Under the pieces are notes generated by a model. That model made no database searches. It was not told the origin of the DNA and saw only the letters and a list, made by a program, of their open reading frames with translations. The translations under genes were made by a program, and so were the position numbers. A DNA stretch of 64,000 nucleotides, from positions 248,001-312,000 of the forward strand of contig CP019154.1 of assembly GCA_002844335.1 (NCBI GenBank), in the 5' to 3' direction. This DNA comes from Haloarcula taiwanensis (GTDB lineage: Archaea > Halobacteriota > Halobacteria > Halobacteriales > Haloarculaceae). Shown in pieces: positions 52,955 to 62,182 of the stretch (its first letter is position 1; each line of letters starts with the position of its first letter).

Positions 52955-54568
52955 ATGGACACTCACACCACACTTCCGACCCGAATGCCCTGGACAAGCC
53001 TCGCCATCGTCGTCGGCGTGACGGCGTTACTGGTGGCGGCACTGCTGGAAACCGTGTCAGCCCATCGGGCCGCACTCGTCGGTGTGGCCACCGGCGTGTT
53101 GCTGGCGCTGTCCCTGTGGCTGAACGGCTGGGACCGCTGGCAGGCAGTCGGAACCGTTCTGGCTAGCCTTCTCGCCCTGCCGGTCGCCGTCGGGCTTTCC
53201 GTTGCCACTGGCGGCACAGTTGTCTCACTCGGTGCCGAACTGTTCCCTGCCCCCTCGCAGGCTGGCGTCCGACCGGCAGTCGTCACGCTCCTGTCGCAGG
53301 TGTTCGTCGTCCTCGGTTGTCTGACCGCTGTCTTCGGCGCGACCGCGGCTACCCGCGGTGTCGTCGACACTGAGCGGGTGGAGACCTACGGTGGCGTCGT
53401 CGTTCGGACGACCGCCGTACCGTTCGCTGTTGGCCTTGTGCTGTTTGCGCGTGGTGCCGTCGACTTCCTGCAGTCCAACGCCGGGACGCCGGGTATCCAG
53501 CAACTGACCGGCGAACTGCTCACACGGGTGCTGGACCCGATTTTCGACCCGGTCCCCGGGCGGACCCATATCACCATCTTCAGCCTGTTGCTCGCCCTCG
53601 CCGCCGCGGCACTGGCCCGCGGACTCGACGCCTTGCCGTTTTCCGAACTCGTCCCGGAAACGAGCGATGCGCCCGATGTCGACAGGGCCGTCGCCGCCGT
53701 CGAACGAACGCTCCGGTGGACGGGCCGACTCGCCCTGCTGGTCGCGCCGGTCGCCGGCCTGTTCGAACTGGGTCTCGGTCAGGAGTCATTAGCCGGACTG
53801 CTCCCGGTCGGGCTGTACGAACTCATCGTCGCAATCACAGCCGCACCGGGCCTTCGCGGCCTCCTCTGGTGGCTGTTCCTTATCGGGACGGTCGCCACAG
53901 TGGCTGTCTGGTTCCTCCGGCGGACGGTCCAGAGTTCGGCCGACCGCGTGGGGACCGTCCTCGCACCGTACGTCGGCGGCGGCGTCATCGCGCTGGCCGC
54001 GGTTGCGGTCGCGGGGCCGGCAGTCGATGCTCTCGAGACGGCGCTCCGGACGACGCCGGCCGCGCCGGCTGTCGAACAGTTCCTCGTTCCGATACTGGAC
54101 GTGTACGGTCCGGAGACGGTCACGCTGGCGCTGGCCGTGGTGGCGCTGTTTTTGGCCATCGGCGTGACCGGACAGCTGTGGCTGGCGCTGGCGACGAATT
54201 ACCTGCGTGCGCGGACGGCCGGCGTCACGCTCGCCGCGGCCGGTCTGTTCGGTGCAAGCGCGTTCGCCGCGACGCTTTCGACGCCGACGTGGCTGGTGCT
54301 CGGAGGTCTGGTCGGTGCCGTCGTCGTCTGGGACGCCGGGGCATTCGGGACGACGCTGAGACACGAGGCCGGTACCGGGGCCGCGACGCGCCGCACCGAA
54401 CTCGTTCACACCGGCGGAACTGTCGGGGTAGGCGGCGTCGGTGCGGCGGCGACGCTGGGTCTCTCCGCCGTCGCCCGTGGTTCGATAGCTGTCGAGCCGT
54501 CGGTCGCCGTAGCCGGCCTCGTCGTCTGTCTCGTCGCCGTGTTGGCGCTGGTGGCTGCGATACGGTAG
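52955..54568 (+). CDS. DUF7519-like polytopic membrane protein
   Basis: A 537-residue membrane protein with roughly fourteen hydrophobic segments and little else. It lacks transporter motifs I know. I link it to the DUF7519 family by its position directly after DUF58 in haloarchaeal loci (from memory). It begins two bases after the DUF58 stop, so it belongs to the same operon and may form the membrane core of the system. Confidence 0.7.
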   Translation: MDTHTTLPTRMPWTSLAIVVGVTALLVAALLETVSAHRAALVGVATGVLLALSLWLNGWDRWQAVGTVLASLLALPVAVGLSVATGGTVVSLGAELFPAPSQAGVRPAVVTLLSQVFVVLGCLTAVFGATAATRGVVDTERVETYGGVVVRTTAVPFAVGLVLFARGAVDFLQSNAGTPGIQQLTGELLTRVLDPIFDPVPGRTHITIFSLLLALAAAALARGLDALPFSELVPETSDAPDVDRAVAAVERTLRWTGRLALLVAPVAGLFELGLGQESLAGLLPVGLYELIVAITAAPGLRGLLWWLFLIGTVATVAVWFLRRTVQSSADRVGTVLAPYVGGGVIALAAVAVAGPAVDALETALRTTPAAPAVEQFLVPILDVYGPETVTLALAVVALFLAIGVTGQLWLALATNYLRARTAGVTLAAAGLFGASAFAATLSTPTWLVLGGLVGAVVVWDAGAFGTTLRHEAGTGAATRRTELVHTGGTVGVGGVGAAATLGLSAVARGSIAVEPSVAVAGLVVCLVAVLALVAAIR

Positions 54569-54613
54569 GCCCGCACCGAACAATCCATTGTGGTGTGGTG
54601 ACAAGCCAGCAGT

Positions 54614-55009
54614 ATGACTGACTGGTCTCCGCTGGGCCGAGCCAGAGCCAACGCGACGGAACTCGCCTCGCTGGGGGTCACCGGCTTCTGGCTCGTTGCT
54701 CTTTTTACCGGGCAGGAGTGGTGGCTCGCGGCGCTGCTCGTCGGATATGTCGTGGTCGTCCCGCTGACCGAACTGCTGTACGGTGAGCCGGACGAGGCGG
54801 AGGAAGATATCGAGGGAGCGGACTCAGCGCCGTCAAGCGATGCCAGTGACGAGTCACCGCTGGAGCGACTGCGCCGCCGGTACGCCGAGGGGAAACTGAC
54901 CGACGAGCAGTTCGAGCGGAAACTGGGGCGGCTGCTGGAGACGGAGACACTGGAGGGCGTCGAGGACGCGACTCGGGACGAGTCGGAACGGGAGTTCGAG
55001 CGGAACTGA
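54614..55009 (+). CDS. SHOCT-domain membrane protein
   Basis: A 131-residue protein with two hydrophobic segments (about 18-52), an acidic linker and a C-terminal SHOCT motif (LERLRRRYAEGKLTDEQFER). SHOCT domains mediate oligomerisation. It lies 45 bp after the DUF7519-like gene and may be the last gene of that operon or have its own promoter. Confidence 0.8.
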   Translation: MTDWSPLGRARANATELASLGVTGFWLVALFTGQEWWLAALLVGYVVVVPLTELLYGEPDEAEEDIEGADSAPSSDASDESPLERLRRRYAEGKLTDEQFERKLGRLLETETLEGVEDATRDESEREFERN

Positions 55010-55112
55010 GGAGGTGTAGCGTCGCCGGTCGGTGTCGTTCTCACTCCGAGCGGGTGCCGGGCATCGATTTCTCCCGGTGAAAGCTATGGATTCCACCGCC
55101 AATCCTGCTGAG

Positions 55113-55445
55113 TCAGTGGGCGGCCATCGACGACAGGACGTTGAGGCAGTAGACGCCGGCGACGATGAGTGCGATCCCGACGACACCAACCGGGTCGACC
55201 GGTTCGTCGAACACGACGGTTCCGATGGCCGCGACACCGACGATACCCAATGCGGCCCACGTCCCGTAGACGACGCCGATGGGGAGTTCCTCTAAGGTCA
55301 GCGAGACGAGGTAGAACGCCGCGCCGTAGCCAAGGACGACGCCGAGGCTGGGAACGGGATTCGAGAACCCCTCTGAGAGCTTGAGCGCGGTCGTTCCGAG
55401 TAGCTCCGAGGCGATTGCGGCCCCGAGCAACACGTACGGATTCAT
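55113..55445 (-). CDS. Small multidrug resistance (SMR) family transporter
   Basis: A 110-residue protein of four transmembrane helices. The SMR-type conserved Glu is in helix 1 (IASELLGTTALKLSEGF), and GVVYGTWAALGIVGVAAIG and a last helix ending CLNVLSS follow. It should work as an antiparallel dimer exporting cationic compounds in exchange for protons. The start at 55445 (MNPYVLLG) matches the family; the upstream extension is proline-rich. It is divergent from a TrmB-family regulator that may control it. Confidence 0.88.
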   Translation of the reverse strand: MNPYVLLGAAIASELLGTTALKLSEGFSNPVPSLGVVLGYGAAFYLVSLTLEELPIGVVYGTWAALGIVGVAAIGTVVFDEPVDPVGVVGIALIVAGVYCLNVLSSMAAH

Positions 55446-55638
55446 ACTGAGAACGCCGGCTGGCGGGGGAATGAACGTACTGAAACGCCCCGCCACTTTC
55501 GGTGTGTTTCGGCCGCTCGGCGGCTCTGGCGGCGCTGGCGGTGGCAGGGAACCCACACGGGGGCGCTCCTCGCGCCGACCGCACCCGCGTCGAGGCCGGT
55601 CCTGTGAATCTTTGTACCGGCCGCTCGACCACCCGACG

Positions 55639-56424
55639 ATGACCGAACTGGCCGAACTCGGGCTCTCGAACTACGAGGAGACGGCGTATCGGACGCTGCT
55701 GGTGACCGGTGCGGTGTCCGCGAGCGATCTCTCCGACGCGAGCGGCGTCCCTCGGGGACGGATCTACGACGTCCTCAACGGCCTCGAAGCCCGCGGGATA
55801 GTCCAGACCCAGCCGACCGACCCGACGCGGTACACCCCCGTCGACCCGGAGACGGTCGTCGACAGGCTACTCGCGGAGCGGACCCGCGAACTGGCGTCGG
55901 AGCTCGATCGGTACCGGTCCGTCGCCGCGTCCGTCAGGGCGGACCTCCTGCCCACACCGCCCGTCGACAGCAGTTTCTGGCTCGGATCGCTCGGAAGCGA
56001 GGAGATGCGGGCGGCGATGAGACGGCACGTCAGGACCGCCCGAGAGCACGTCCGGGCGACCGTCGGTCCGCCGTACGAGCGCGCGTCGTGGGAGACGTTC
56101 CAGACTGAGGTTGACGCGTTTCTCGACGGCGTGGACAACGGTGTACGGGTCGATCTGCTCTGTAGCGAGGCGGTACTCGACGTGCTTCCCGAGTCGTTCC
56201 CCGACCTGCTCGCCGACCGCAACGCGGCGGTCCGGGCGGTGCCGACGGTCGGGGTCTCCTTCGACGTGATCGACGCCGCGGCGGTGACGGTCGACGTTCC
56301 GGATCCGCTCTCGCCCGCTGACAGGCTCGGCGTGGTCGGGATCACCGATTCGGAGGTCGCGGCGGCGTTCGAGGCCCGCTTCGAGCGACTGTGGGCCGAG
56401 GCGGAGCCGCTGCTGGGGCGGTAA
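55639..56424 (+). CDS. TrmB-family transcriptional regulator
   Basis: A 261-residue regulator with an N-terminal winged helix (AELGLSNYEETAYRTLLVTG, VPRGRIYDVLNGLEARGIV, residues 3-58). A coiled linker follows, and then a TrmB-type effector domain in the C-terminal two-thirds (FWLGSLGSEEMRAAMRRHVR). TrmB-like proteins bind sugars or other small molecules. The gene is divergent from the SMR transporter with 193 bp between starts, so that transporter is a likely target. Confidence 0.85.
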   Translation: MTELAELGLSNYEETAYRTLLVTGAVSASDLSDASGVPRGRIYDVLNGLEARGIVQTQPTDPTRYTPVDPETVVDRLLAERTRELASELDRYRSVAASVRADLLPTPPVDSSFWLGSLGSEEMRAAMRRHVRTAREHVRATVGPPYERASWETFQTEVDAFLDGVDNGVRVDLLCSEAVLDVLPESFPDLLADRNAAVRAVPTVGVSFDVIDAAAVTVDVPDPLSPADRLGVVGITDSEVAAAFEARFERLWAEAEPLLGR

Positions 56425-56451
56425 TCCGGAACCGACCGGCGGTGCCCGGTC

Positions 56452-57411
56452 TCAGCGGCCGGGGCTGACTGCGGGCACCTCGACGCGGTCAAGCACGTCC
56501 TCGACGACGGTCGCCGGGTCGACCCCGCGAACGCCCGCGTCGGCGGTCAGGACGAGTCGGTGGGCGAACGCCTCCTCGACGACGCTCTTGACGTCGTCGG
56601 GGACAGCGTAGTCGCGGCCGTCGAGGACCGCGGCGGCGCGAGTAGCCTCGAACAGCCGCTGGATGCCACGTGGGGAGACGCCGACCTCGACGCGGTCGTC
56701 CTCGCGGGTGGCCCGGCCGAGCTCGACGACGTAGTCCCGGAGCGTGCCGTCGACGGTGACCGATTCGACTGTCCGCTGGAGCGCCGGCAGGCGCTCGCCG
56801 TCGATGACGCTGGTGACGCTCGGAGCCTGTGCTGTCCGGTCTGCCCGCCGGTCGATGAGTTCGCGTTCGCCGCCGAAGTCGGGGTAGCCCATCGACGTTT
56901 TGACGATGAAGCGGTCCCGCTGGGCCTCGGGCAGGCCGAAGGTCCCTTCTTGTTCGACGGGGTTCTGCGTGGCGATGACGAAGAACGGGTCGGGGAGGTC
57001 GTGGGTCACGCCGTCGACGGTCACCTGCTTCTCGCCCATCGCTTCGAGCAGCGCGGCCTGCGTCTTGGGCGGCGCGCGGTTGATCTCGTCGGCCAGCACG
57101 ACGTTGGCGAAGACGGGGCCGGGCTGGAAGTCGAACTCGCCGGTGGCCTCGTTGAACACGTTCGAGCCGGTGATGTCCGACGGCAGCAGGTCCGGCGTGA
57201 ACTGCACCCGCTTGAAAGAGAGGTCCAGCGCCGTCGCGAACGACTGGGCGGTGAGCGTCTTCCCCGTGCCTGGCACGTCTTCCAGCAGGACGTGCCCCCG
57301 AGCGAGAATCCCGGTCATGACGGTTTCGAGGAAGCGGTCGTCGGCGATGACGGCACTGCCGACGGCGTCGAGAATCTGTCGGCTGGTTCGTCCGGCAGTG
57401 TCGTGGTCCAT
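56452..57411 (-). CDS. MoxR-family AAA+ ATPase
   Basis: A 319-residue AAA+ ATPase with Walker A in EDVPGTGKTLTAQ (near 45-55), Walker B VVLADEINRAPPK, sensor 1 VIATQNPVEQEGTFGLPEAQ and the C-terminal lid (SPRGIQRLFEATRA). MoxR ATPases act as chaperones for VWA/DUF58 proteins and are normally beside them. Here the gene is 3.5 kb from DUF58 and on the opposite strand, with an SMR/TrmB pair between. The start at 57411 (MDHDTAGR) removes a short extension. Confidence 0.9.
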   Translation of the reverse strand: MDHDTAGRTSRQILDAVGSAVIADDRFLETVMTGILARGHVLLEDVPGTGKTLTAQSFATALDLSFKRVQFTPDLLPSDITGSNVFNEATGEFDFQPGPVFANVVLADEINRAPPKTQAALLEAMGEKQVTVDGVTHDLPDPFFVIATQNPVEQEGTFGLPEAQRDRFIVKTSMGYPDFGGERELIDRRADRTAQAPSVTSVIDGERLPALQRTVESVTVDGTLRDYVVELGRATREDDRVEVGVSPRGIQRLFEATRAAAVLDGRDYAVPDDVKSVVEEAFAHRLVLTADAGVRGVDPATVVEDVLDRVEVPAVSPGR

Positions 57412-57521
57412 ACCGGCGTGTAGATAGCCACCGACAAATACCCTCTCCCTCGGTTCCACTGGCCGGCGGGCCGATACCGTGCTATCCTATCACAATAAGA
57501 GAGTATTGCCGTAACTATGAG

Positions 57522-57530
57522 TTATAGATA
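57522..57530 (+). promoter_or_regulatory. TATA-like box of metY
   Basis: TTATAGATA is centred about 29 nt upstream of the metY ATG at 57555, in an AT-rich 143-bp divergent region shared with moxR. Confidence 0.5.
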
Positions 57531-57554
57531 GCTAGAGATATATGCATACTGCAC

Positions 57555-58841
57555 ATGACCGACGACTACGGATTCGGGACGCGCTGTGTCCATGCCGGCC
57601 AGGAGGAGCCGGACCCGGCGACGGGGGCACGCGCGCCGCCAATCTATCAGACCTCGTCGTACGTCTTCGAGGACGCCGACACCGCGGCCGACCGGTACGC
57701 GCTGGATGACGACGGCAACGTCTACTCGCGGTTCGACAACCCCACTGTCAGGATGCTCGAAAGCCGCATCGCTTCCCTCGAAAACGCCGTCGACGCCGTC
57801 GCGACGGGGTCAGGGATGGCCGCGCTCGACGCCGGGACGTTCGTCCTCGCGGCCAACGGCGACAACATCGTGACGGCCTCCTCCATCTACGGCGGCACGC
57901 ACTCGTACTTCTCGAAGGCCGCCAGTCGGCGGGGCATCGAGACGCGGTTCGTCGACACGCTCGACCCGGACGCCTACGCCGAGGCCATCGACGAGGACAC
58001 GGCCTACGTCCACTTCGAGACCATCGGCAATCCCTCGCTCGTGGTCCCGCCGATGGAGGAAATATCCGAGGTGGCGCACGACCGCGGCGTGCCCGTCTTC
58101 GTCGACAACACGTTCGGGACGCCAGCGCTCTGTAACCCGCTCGACCACGGCGTCGACCTCCTCTGGGAGTCGACGACGAAGTGGATCCACGGCTCCGGGA
58201 CGACCGTCGGCGGCGTCCTCGTCGACGGCGGTTCGTTCCCCTGGGACGAGTACCCCGAGAAGTTCCCGGAACTGGGCGGCGAGAACGAGGCCTTCGGCAA
58301 GAACTTCTCCGAGGCCTTCGGTGACCGCGCGTTCTCCGTCGCTGCCCGCCAGCGCGCCCTCCGCTCGCTGGGCGACGGCCAGAAGCCCTTCGACGCGTGG
58401 GCGACGCTCCAGGGTGCTGAGACGCTCTCCCTGCGGATGGAACGCCACTGCGAGAACGCGATGACCGTCGCACAGCACCTTCAGGACCACCCCGAGGTCG
58501 CCTGGGTCACCTATCCCGGGCTGGAGAGCCACGAGACCCACGACCTGGCACAGCAGTACCTCTCCGGCGGGTTCGGCGGCATCGTCACCTTCGGGCTGGA
58601 GGACGGCTACGACGCCGGCCGACGGTTCTGCGAGGAGACGGACCTCGCCCAGTTCCTCGCCAACATCGGCGACGCGAAGACGCTGGTCATCCACCCCGCC
58701 TCGACCACCCACGCCCAGCTCAGCGAGGCGGAACAGCGCGCCAGCGGCGTCACGCCGGACCTCCTCCGGTTCAGCGTCGGCATCGAGGACTCAGCGGACA
58801 TCATCGCAGACATCGACGAGGCAATCGAACGAGTCACATGA
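57555..58841 (+). CDS. metY: O-acetylhomoserine sulfhydrylase (aminocarboxypropyltransferase) MetY
   Basis: A 428-residue PLP enzyme of the Cys/Met metabolism family that makes homocysteine from O-acetylhomoserine and sulfide. The motifs are [33 protein letters not shown], and the PLP Lys in [15 protein letters not shown]; the C-terminal [17 protein letters not shown] follows. The length near 430 and the pairing with metX favour MetY over cystathionine enzymes. It overlaps metX by ATGA. Confidence 0.93.
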   Translation: MTDDYGFGTRCVHAGQEEPDPATGARAPPIYQTSSYVFEDADTAADRYALDDDGNVYSRFDNPTVRMLESRIASLENAVDAVATGSGMAALDAGTFVLAANGDNIVTASSIYGGTHSYFSKAASRRGIETRFVDTLDPDAYAEAIDEDTAYVHFETIGNPSLVVPPMEEISEVAHDRGVPVFVDNTFGTPALCNPLDHGVDLLWESTTKWIHGSGTTVGGVLVDGGSFPWDEYPEKFPELGGENEAFGKNFSEAFGDRAFSVAARQRALRSLGDGQKPFDAWATLQGAETLSLRMERHCENAMTVAQHLQDHPEVAWVTYPGLESHETHDLAQQYLSGGFGGIVTFGLEDGYDAGRRFCEETDLAQFLANIGDAKTLVIHPASTTHAQLSEAEQRASGVTPDLLRFSVGIEDSADIIADIDEAIERVT

Positions 58842-60046
58842 ACGTCGAACACAACACCCTCTCGCTGGGCGAGTTCGAGTTCGACTGCGGGGAAACGATT
58901 CCTGATCTGGAAATCACATACGAGGCCTACGGGGAGTTCGACGGCGACAACGCGGTGCTGGTCTGTCACGCCCTGACCGGCAGCGCACACGTCGCCGGCC
59001 GCGACCGCGTCGACAGCGCCGACCAGGCCCGCGCCTGGTGGGACGACATCGTCGGGCCGGGCAAGGCCATCGACACCACGGAGTACTACGTCGTCTGTGC
59101 GAACGTCCCGGGCTCGTGCTACGGCTCGACGGGCCCGAAAAGCGAGAACCCGGAGACGGGCGAGCCCTACGGCACGGACTTCCCGCCGGTCACTGTCACG
59201 GACTGGACCGAGGCCCAGCGCGCCCTGCTCGACGAACTCGGCATTCCGCACCTCCACGCCGTCGTCGGCGGTAGCGTCGGCGGCATGAACGTCATCGAGT
59301 GGGCCAAACGCCACCCGGACCACGTCGACCGCATCGTTCCCATCGCCGCGGCCGCGCGACTGGACACGCAGTGCCTCTCGCTCGACGCCATCGCCCGCCG
59401 GGCCATCACGACCGACCCGAACTGGAACCAGGGCCACTACTACGGCGAGGACGACGAGCCACCAAGCGACGGGCTGGCGTTAGCCCGCCAACTGGGCCAT
59501 GTGATGTACCTCTCGAAGGCGTCGATGGAGCGCCGCTTCGGCCGCCGCGCCGCCGGCCGGGACGCCGTCCGCACGTTCCCCACCGACGCTGCGGGCGCGT
59601 TCTTCCCGTACCGTGACGTGGAGTCGTACCTCGATTACAACGCCGAGAAGTTCACCGAGCGCTTCGACGCCAACAGCTACCTCTACCTGACGCGGGCGAT
59701 GGACAACTACGACCTCGCCGCCGGATTCGAGTCCGACGCGGACGCGCTGGCGGCCTTCGACGGCGACGCGCTGGTGATGTCTTTCACCGCCGACTGGCAC
59801 TTCACCACTCAGCAGGCCGAGGCGCTGGCTGATTCGCTCCGGGAAGCCGGCGCGAACGTCGCCCACCATGTCATCGACTCCGACCACGGCCACGACGCCT
59901 TCCTCGTCGAACCGGACAACGTCGGGCCGCCGCTCGCGGACTTCCTCGCTGCTGGTGTCGACGGCAACGCCGTCACCGACTCGGTGGTCGAGGACAGTCA
60001 GGAGAGCGATTTCGCACCCGTCCACAACAGCCTGTTCTCGCGGTAG
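58838..60046 (+). CDS. metX: Homoserine O-acetyltransferase MetX
   Basis: A 402-residue alpha/beta hydrolase that acetylates homoserine for methionine synthesis. It has [10 protein letters not shown], the nucleophile elbow [12 protein letters not shown] (Ser near 147), the segment [16 protein letters not shown], and the catalytic Asp and His near the C-terminus ([17 protein letters not shown]). It overlaps metY by four bases, so product and consumer are coexpressed. Succinyl-CoA use cannot be excluded without key-residue comparison. Confidence 0.93.
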   Translation: MNVEHNTLSLGEFEFDCGETIPDLEITYEAYGEFDGDNAVLVCHALTGSAHVAGRDRVDSADQARAWWDDIVGPGKAIDTTEYYVVCANVPGSCYGSTGPKSENPETGEPYGTDFPPVTVTDWTEAQRALLDELGIPHLHAVVGGSVGGMNVIEWAKRHPDHVDRIVPIAAAARLDTQCLSLDAIARRAITTDPNWNQGHYYGEDDEPPSDGLALARQLGHVMYLSKASMERRFGRRAAGRDAVRTFPTDAAGAFFPYRDVESYLDYNAEKFTERFDANSYLYLTRAMDNYDLAAGFESDADALAAFDGDALVMSFTADWHFTTQQAEALADSLREAGANVAHHVIDSDHGHDAFLVEPDNVGPPLADFLAAGVDGNAVTDSVVEDSQESDFAPVHNSLFSR

Positions 60047-60166
60047 CGACGCTGGCGTGCCGTCTGTCAGCCCGCGGGCTTGCTGACCCCACGATTCGGC
60101 TCGTCGATCATGCAATTCCTGATTCGCGGTAGCATTTAACACATCTCGGACCGACTAGCTCTATGT

Positions 60167-60469
60167 ATGGCTGACATGACCACGAACATCGAAAGCGAGG
60201 AGTATTCGTTCGGACAGACGGTGTACGACGGGGACGGTAACGAACTCGGGACTATCCGCGGATTCGACGAACACGGGTTCTACGTCACAGTCGAAGACGG
60301 CATCGAGGCGATGTCGAGCGAGCACTTGCGCGCCGGGGCCGCGGGCGAGGCCGAACTGATGTGGCGCTGCTGGGAGTGTGGCGAAATGGGCCAGATAGCG
60401 GACATCCCCGACGAATGCCCGTCCTGCAACGCGCCAAAAGAGGACATCTACTACTGGCAGGAGGATTGA
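60167..60469 (+). CDS. Rubredoxin-like zinc-ribbon protein (DUF7130-like)
   Basis: A 100-residue protein. The first 60 residues form a small PRC-barrel-like beta domain (FGQTVYDGDGNELGTIRGFD). The C-terminus has two CxxC knuckles (CWECGEMG and CPSCNAPKED) that would bind Zn or Fe as in rubredoxin. I associate it with DUF7130 from memory. A TATA-like CATTTAAC (60133-60140) gives a leaderless start. Role unknown; redox or metal sensing is plausible. Confidence 0.75.
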   Translation: MADMTTNIESEEYSFGQTVYDGDGNELGTIRGFDEHGFYVTVEDGIEAMSSEHLRAGAAGEAELMWRCWECGEMGQIADIPDECPSCNAPKEDIYYWQED

Positions 60470-60511
60470 CGGACCGGTGGCTGTCTGGACCCACCGACCA
60501 CAAATGTGGGC

Positions 60512-61069
60512 CTACGCCTGCTCGAATCGCTCGGCGACGGCCGGTCCGACTGTCTCTTGCACTGTCTCGGCGGCCGACGGCGGGAGCGAGAACCGGAGCG
60601 TCGTCCAGTCGAGTTCGAGGATCGCCTGCCCGTCTTCGTCACCGATGACCACGTACACCAGCGTGCCGCCGTAGACCCGCGCCAGCGCGTCGAACGTTTC
60701 TGGCGTCATCGGCACCGTTCCGGTCGTGTGCGTATCGGTAGCCGAAACGTCGGTGTGGCCCGCGAGCGTCTCGACAGCGAACCGCTCGTGCTGTGGGGTG
60801 TCTCGCCGCCCGACACCGAGGTGGACGAACGCTTTTTCAGGAGACCGCGGTGACGCGTCCAACACCGCTGCGAGCACGTCTAGCCCGACCGCTTCGTCCG
60901 GTTCGGACAGTTCGAACCGCTGTGTGGTCTCCTCCTGTGGCCAGGTCGGCCCCGGTTCGGCGCCGCCACCGATCCCCTCCCACGCCGTGACAATCGTCTC
61001 GGTCAGTTGGTCGATACCAATCTCGTCGATGGCCCGGACTACCGCCTCGGCGTCGTCGGAGTCGCCCAT
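60512..61069 (-). CDS. Haloarchaeal hypothetical protein
   Basis: A 185-residue acidic protein without signal peptide or membrane segment. It has a helical first quarter (DSDDAEAVVRAIDEIGIDQL), a central part with a Gly-rich VHLGVGRRDTPQHERF, and an alpha/beta C-terminus (VYVVIGDEDGQAILELDW). No family is recognised. The frame, acidic composition and ATG at 61069 support a real gene. It is divergent from panE with 88 bp between. Confidence 0.65.
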   Translation of the reverse strand: MGDSDDAEAVVRAIDEIGIDQLTETIVTAWEGIGGGAEPGPTWPQEETTQRFELSEPDEAVGLDVLAAVLDASPRSPEKAFVHLGVGRRDTPQHERFAVETLAGHTDVSATDTHTTGTVPMTPETFDALARVYGGTLVYVVIGDEDGQAILELDWTTLRFSLPPSAAETVQETVGPAVAERFEQA

Positions 61070-61157
61070 GCCCACTCGTTCGTCACTCGCGGCCAAGTGC
61101 GTGCTGATTTCGCCTGCCGGTGATGGGTTTTTGTCCCGGCCGTCCCTGTGAGATGGT

Positions 61158-62042
61158 ATGGATATCGTCGTCGTCGGGGCAGGGAGCCTCGGCAGCCTCG
61201 TCGGTGGCCTGCTCGCCCGCGAACACGACGTGACGCTGGTGGGCCGTGAGCCACACGTGGGCACCATCTCCGAGGACGGACTCTCGGTCGTCGGAGCCGA
61301 AGAGTTTCGGGTCCACCCGAACGCACAGACGACAGTCCCACAGGGTGCCGACCTCGCGCTGGTGACGGTCAAGGCCCACGACACCGCCGCCGTTGCAGCG
61401 GACCTCGCGGACTGCACCCTTGACGCTTGCCTCTCGCTGCAAAACGGGATGGGCAACGAAGCGGAGTTAGCTGCCGAGGTTGACTGCCCGGTGCTGGCAG
61501 GGACGTGTTCCTACGGGGCACGACTTCGAGAGCCGGGCACCGTCGCGTTCACCGGCCGCGGCGAGGTTGTGCTGGGGGACCGCGACGGCGGCCGGTCCAC
61601 AGTCGCTGACGAGGTCGGGTCAGCGGTCGGTGCGGCCGGCATCGAGACGACCGTCGCGGCGGATATGCCGGCCCGCCTCTGGGAGAAACTCGCGGTCAAC
61701 GCCGGCATCAACGCGGTGACGGCCCTCGCCCGCGTGGAGAACGGCGCACTGGCCGATTCGCCGGCCGACGCCATCGCCGCAGACGCCGCCCGTGAGACGG
61801 CCGCCGTCGCCCGCGAACAGGACATCGACCTCTCCGACGAGCGTGCAGTATCGCTCGTCGAACGTGTCGTCGACGACACCGCCGCCAACCACTCGTCGAT
61901 GTACCAGGACATCTCGGACGGCCGCCAAACGGAAATCGACGCCATCAACGGCTACATCGTGGCGACTGCGACGGCACCAGTCCCGGTCAACGAGACGCTT
62001 GCCGGGCTCGTCCGTACGTGGGAGCGACACCGCGAGCGGTAG
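61158..62042 (+). CDS. panE: 2-dehydropantoate 2-reductase (ketopantoate reductase)
   Basis: A 294-residue NADPH-dependent enzyme making pantoate for CoA synthesis. It has the N-terminal GAGSLGSLVGGLLA nucleotide-binding motif (residues 7-20), ALVTVKAHDT, LQNGMGNEAELA, and the catalytic Lys/Asn region LWEKLAVNAGINAVTALARV. The C-terminal SSMYQDISDGRQTEIDAING is a strong family signature. It is apparently monocistronic. Confidence 0.92.
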   Translation: MDIVVVGAGSLGSLVGGLLAREHDVTLVGREPHVGTISEDGLSVVGAEEFRVHPNAQTTVPQGADLALVTVKAHDTAAVAADLADCTLDACLSLQNGMGNEAELAAEVDCPVLAGTCSYGARLREPGTVAFTGRGEVVLGDRDGGRSTVADEVGSAVGAAGIETTVAADMPARLWEKLAVNAGINAVTALARVENGALADSPADAIAADAARETAAVAREQDIDLSDERAVSLVERVVDDTAANHSSMYQDISDGRQTEIDAINGYIVATATAPVPVNETLAGLVRTWERHRER

Positions 62043-62062
62043 GTTCTGGAATCACACAACGA

Positions 62063-62069
62063 CTATATA
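62063..62069 (+). promoter_or_regulatory. TATA-like box upstream of the dgoD leader ORF
   Basis: CTATATA is centred 27 nt before the ATG at 62093 and more than 110 nt before dgoD. A leaderless transcript would start at the 29-residue ORF that overlaps dgoD. Confidence 0.5.
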
Positions 62070-62092
62070 CACGTCTCCTATGTGTGTCTCAC

Positions 62093-62182
62093 ATGACTCC
62101 ACAGACCGACAGAGCGCGGCTCGACGCGCCGCGTAGTGCTCCCAGCGGGACTGCTACTACAGCGAGGAGACCACTGGTATGA
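62093..62182 (+). CDS. 29-residue leader ORF overlapping the dgoD start
   Basis: The frame encodes a short Arg/Thr/Pro-rich peptide starting MTPQTDRARLDAPRSAP. Its stop codon shares ATGA with the dgoD start. The ATG sits at the expected transcription start, 27 nt after a TATA-like box. This is the same arrangement as at cbiH1. It may couple dgoD translation to a leaderless first cistron. No homologue is recognised, and translation is inferred. Confidence 0.4.
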   Translation: MTPQTDRARLDAPRSAPSGTATTARRPLV

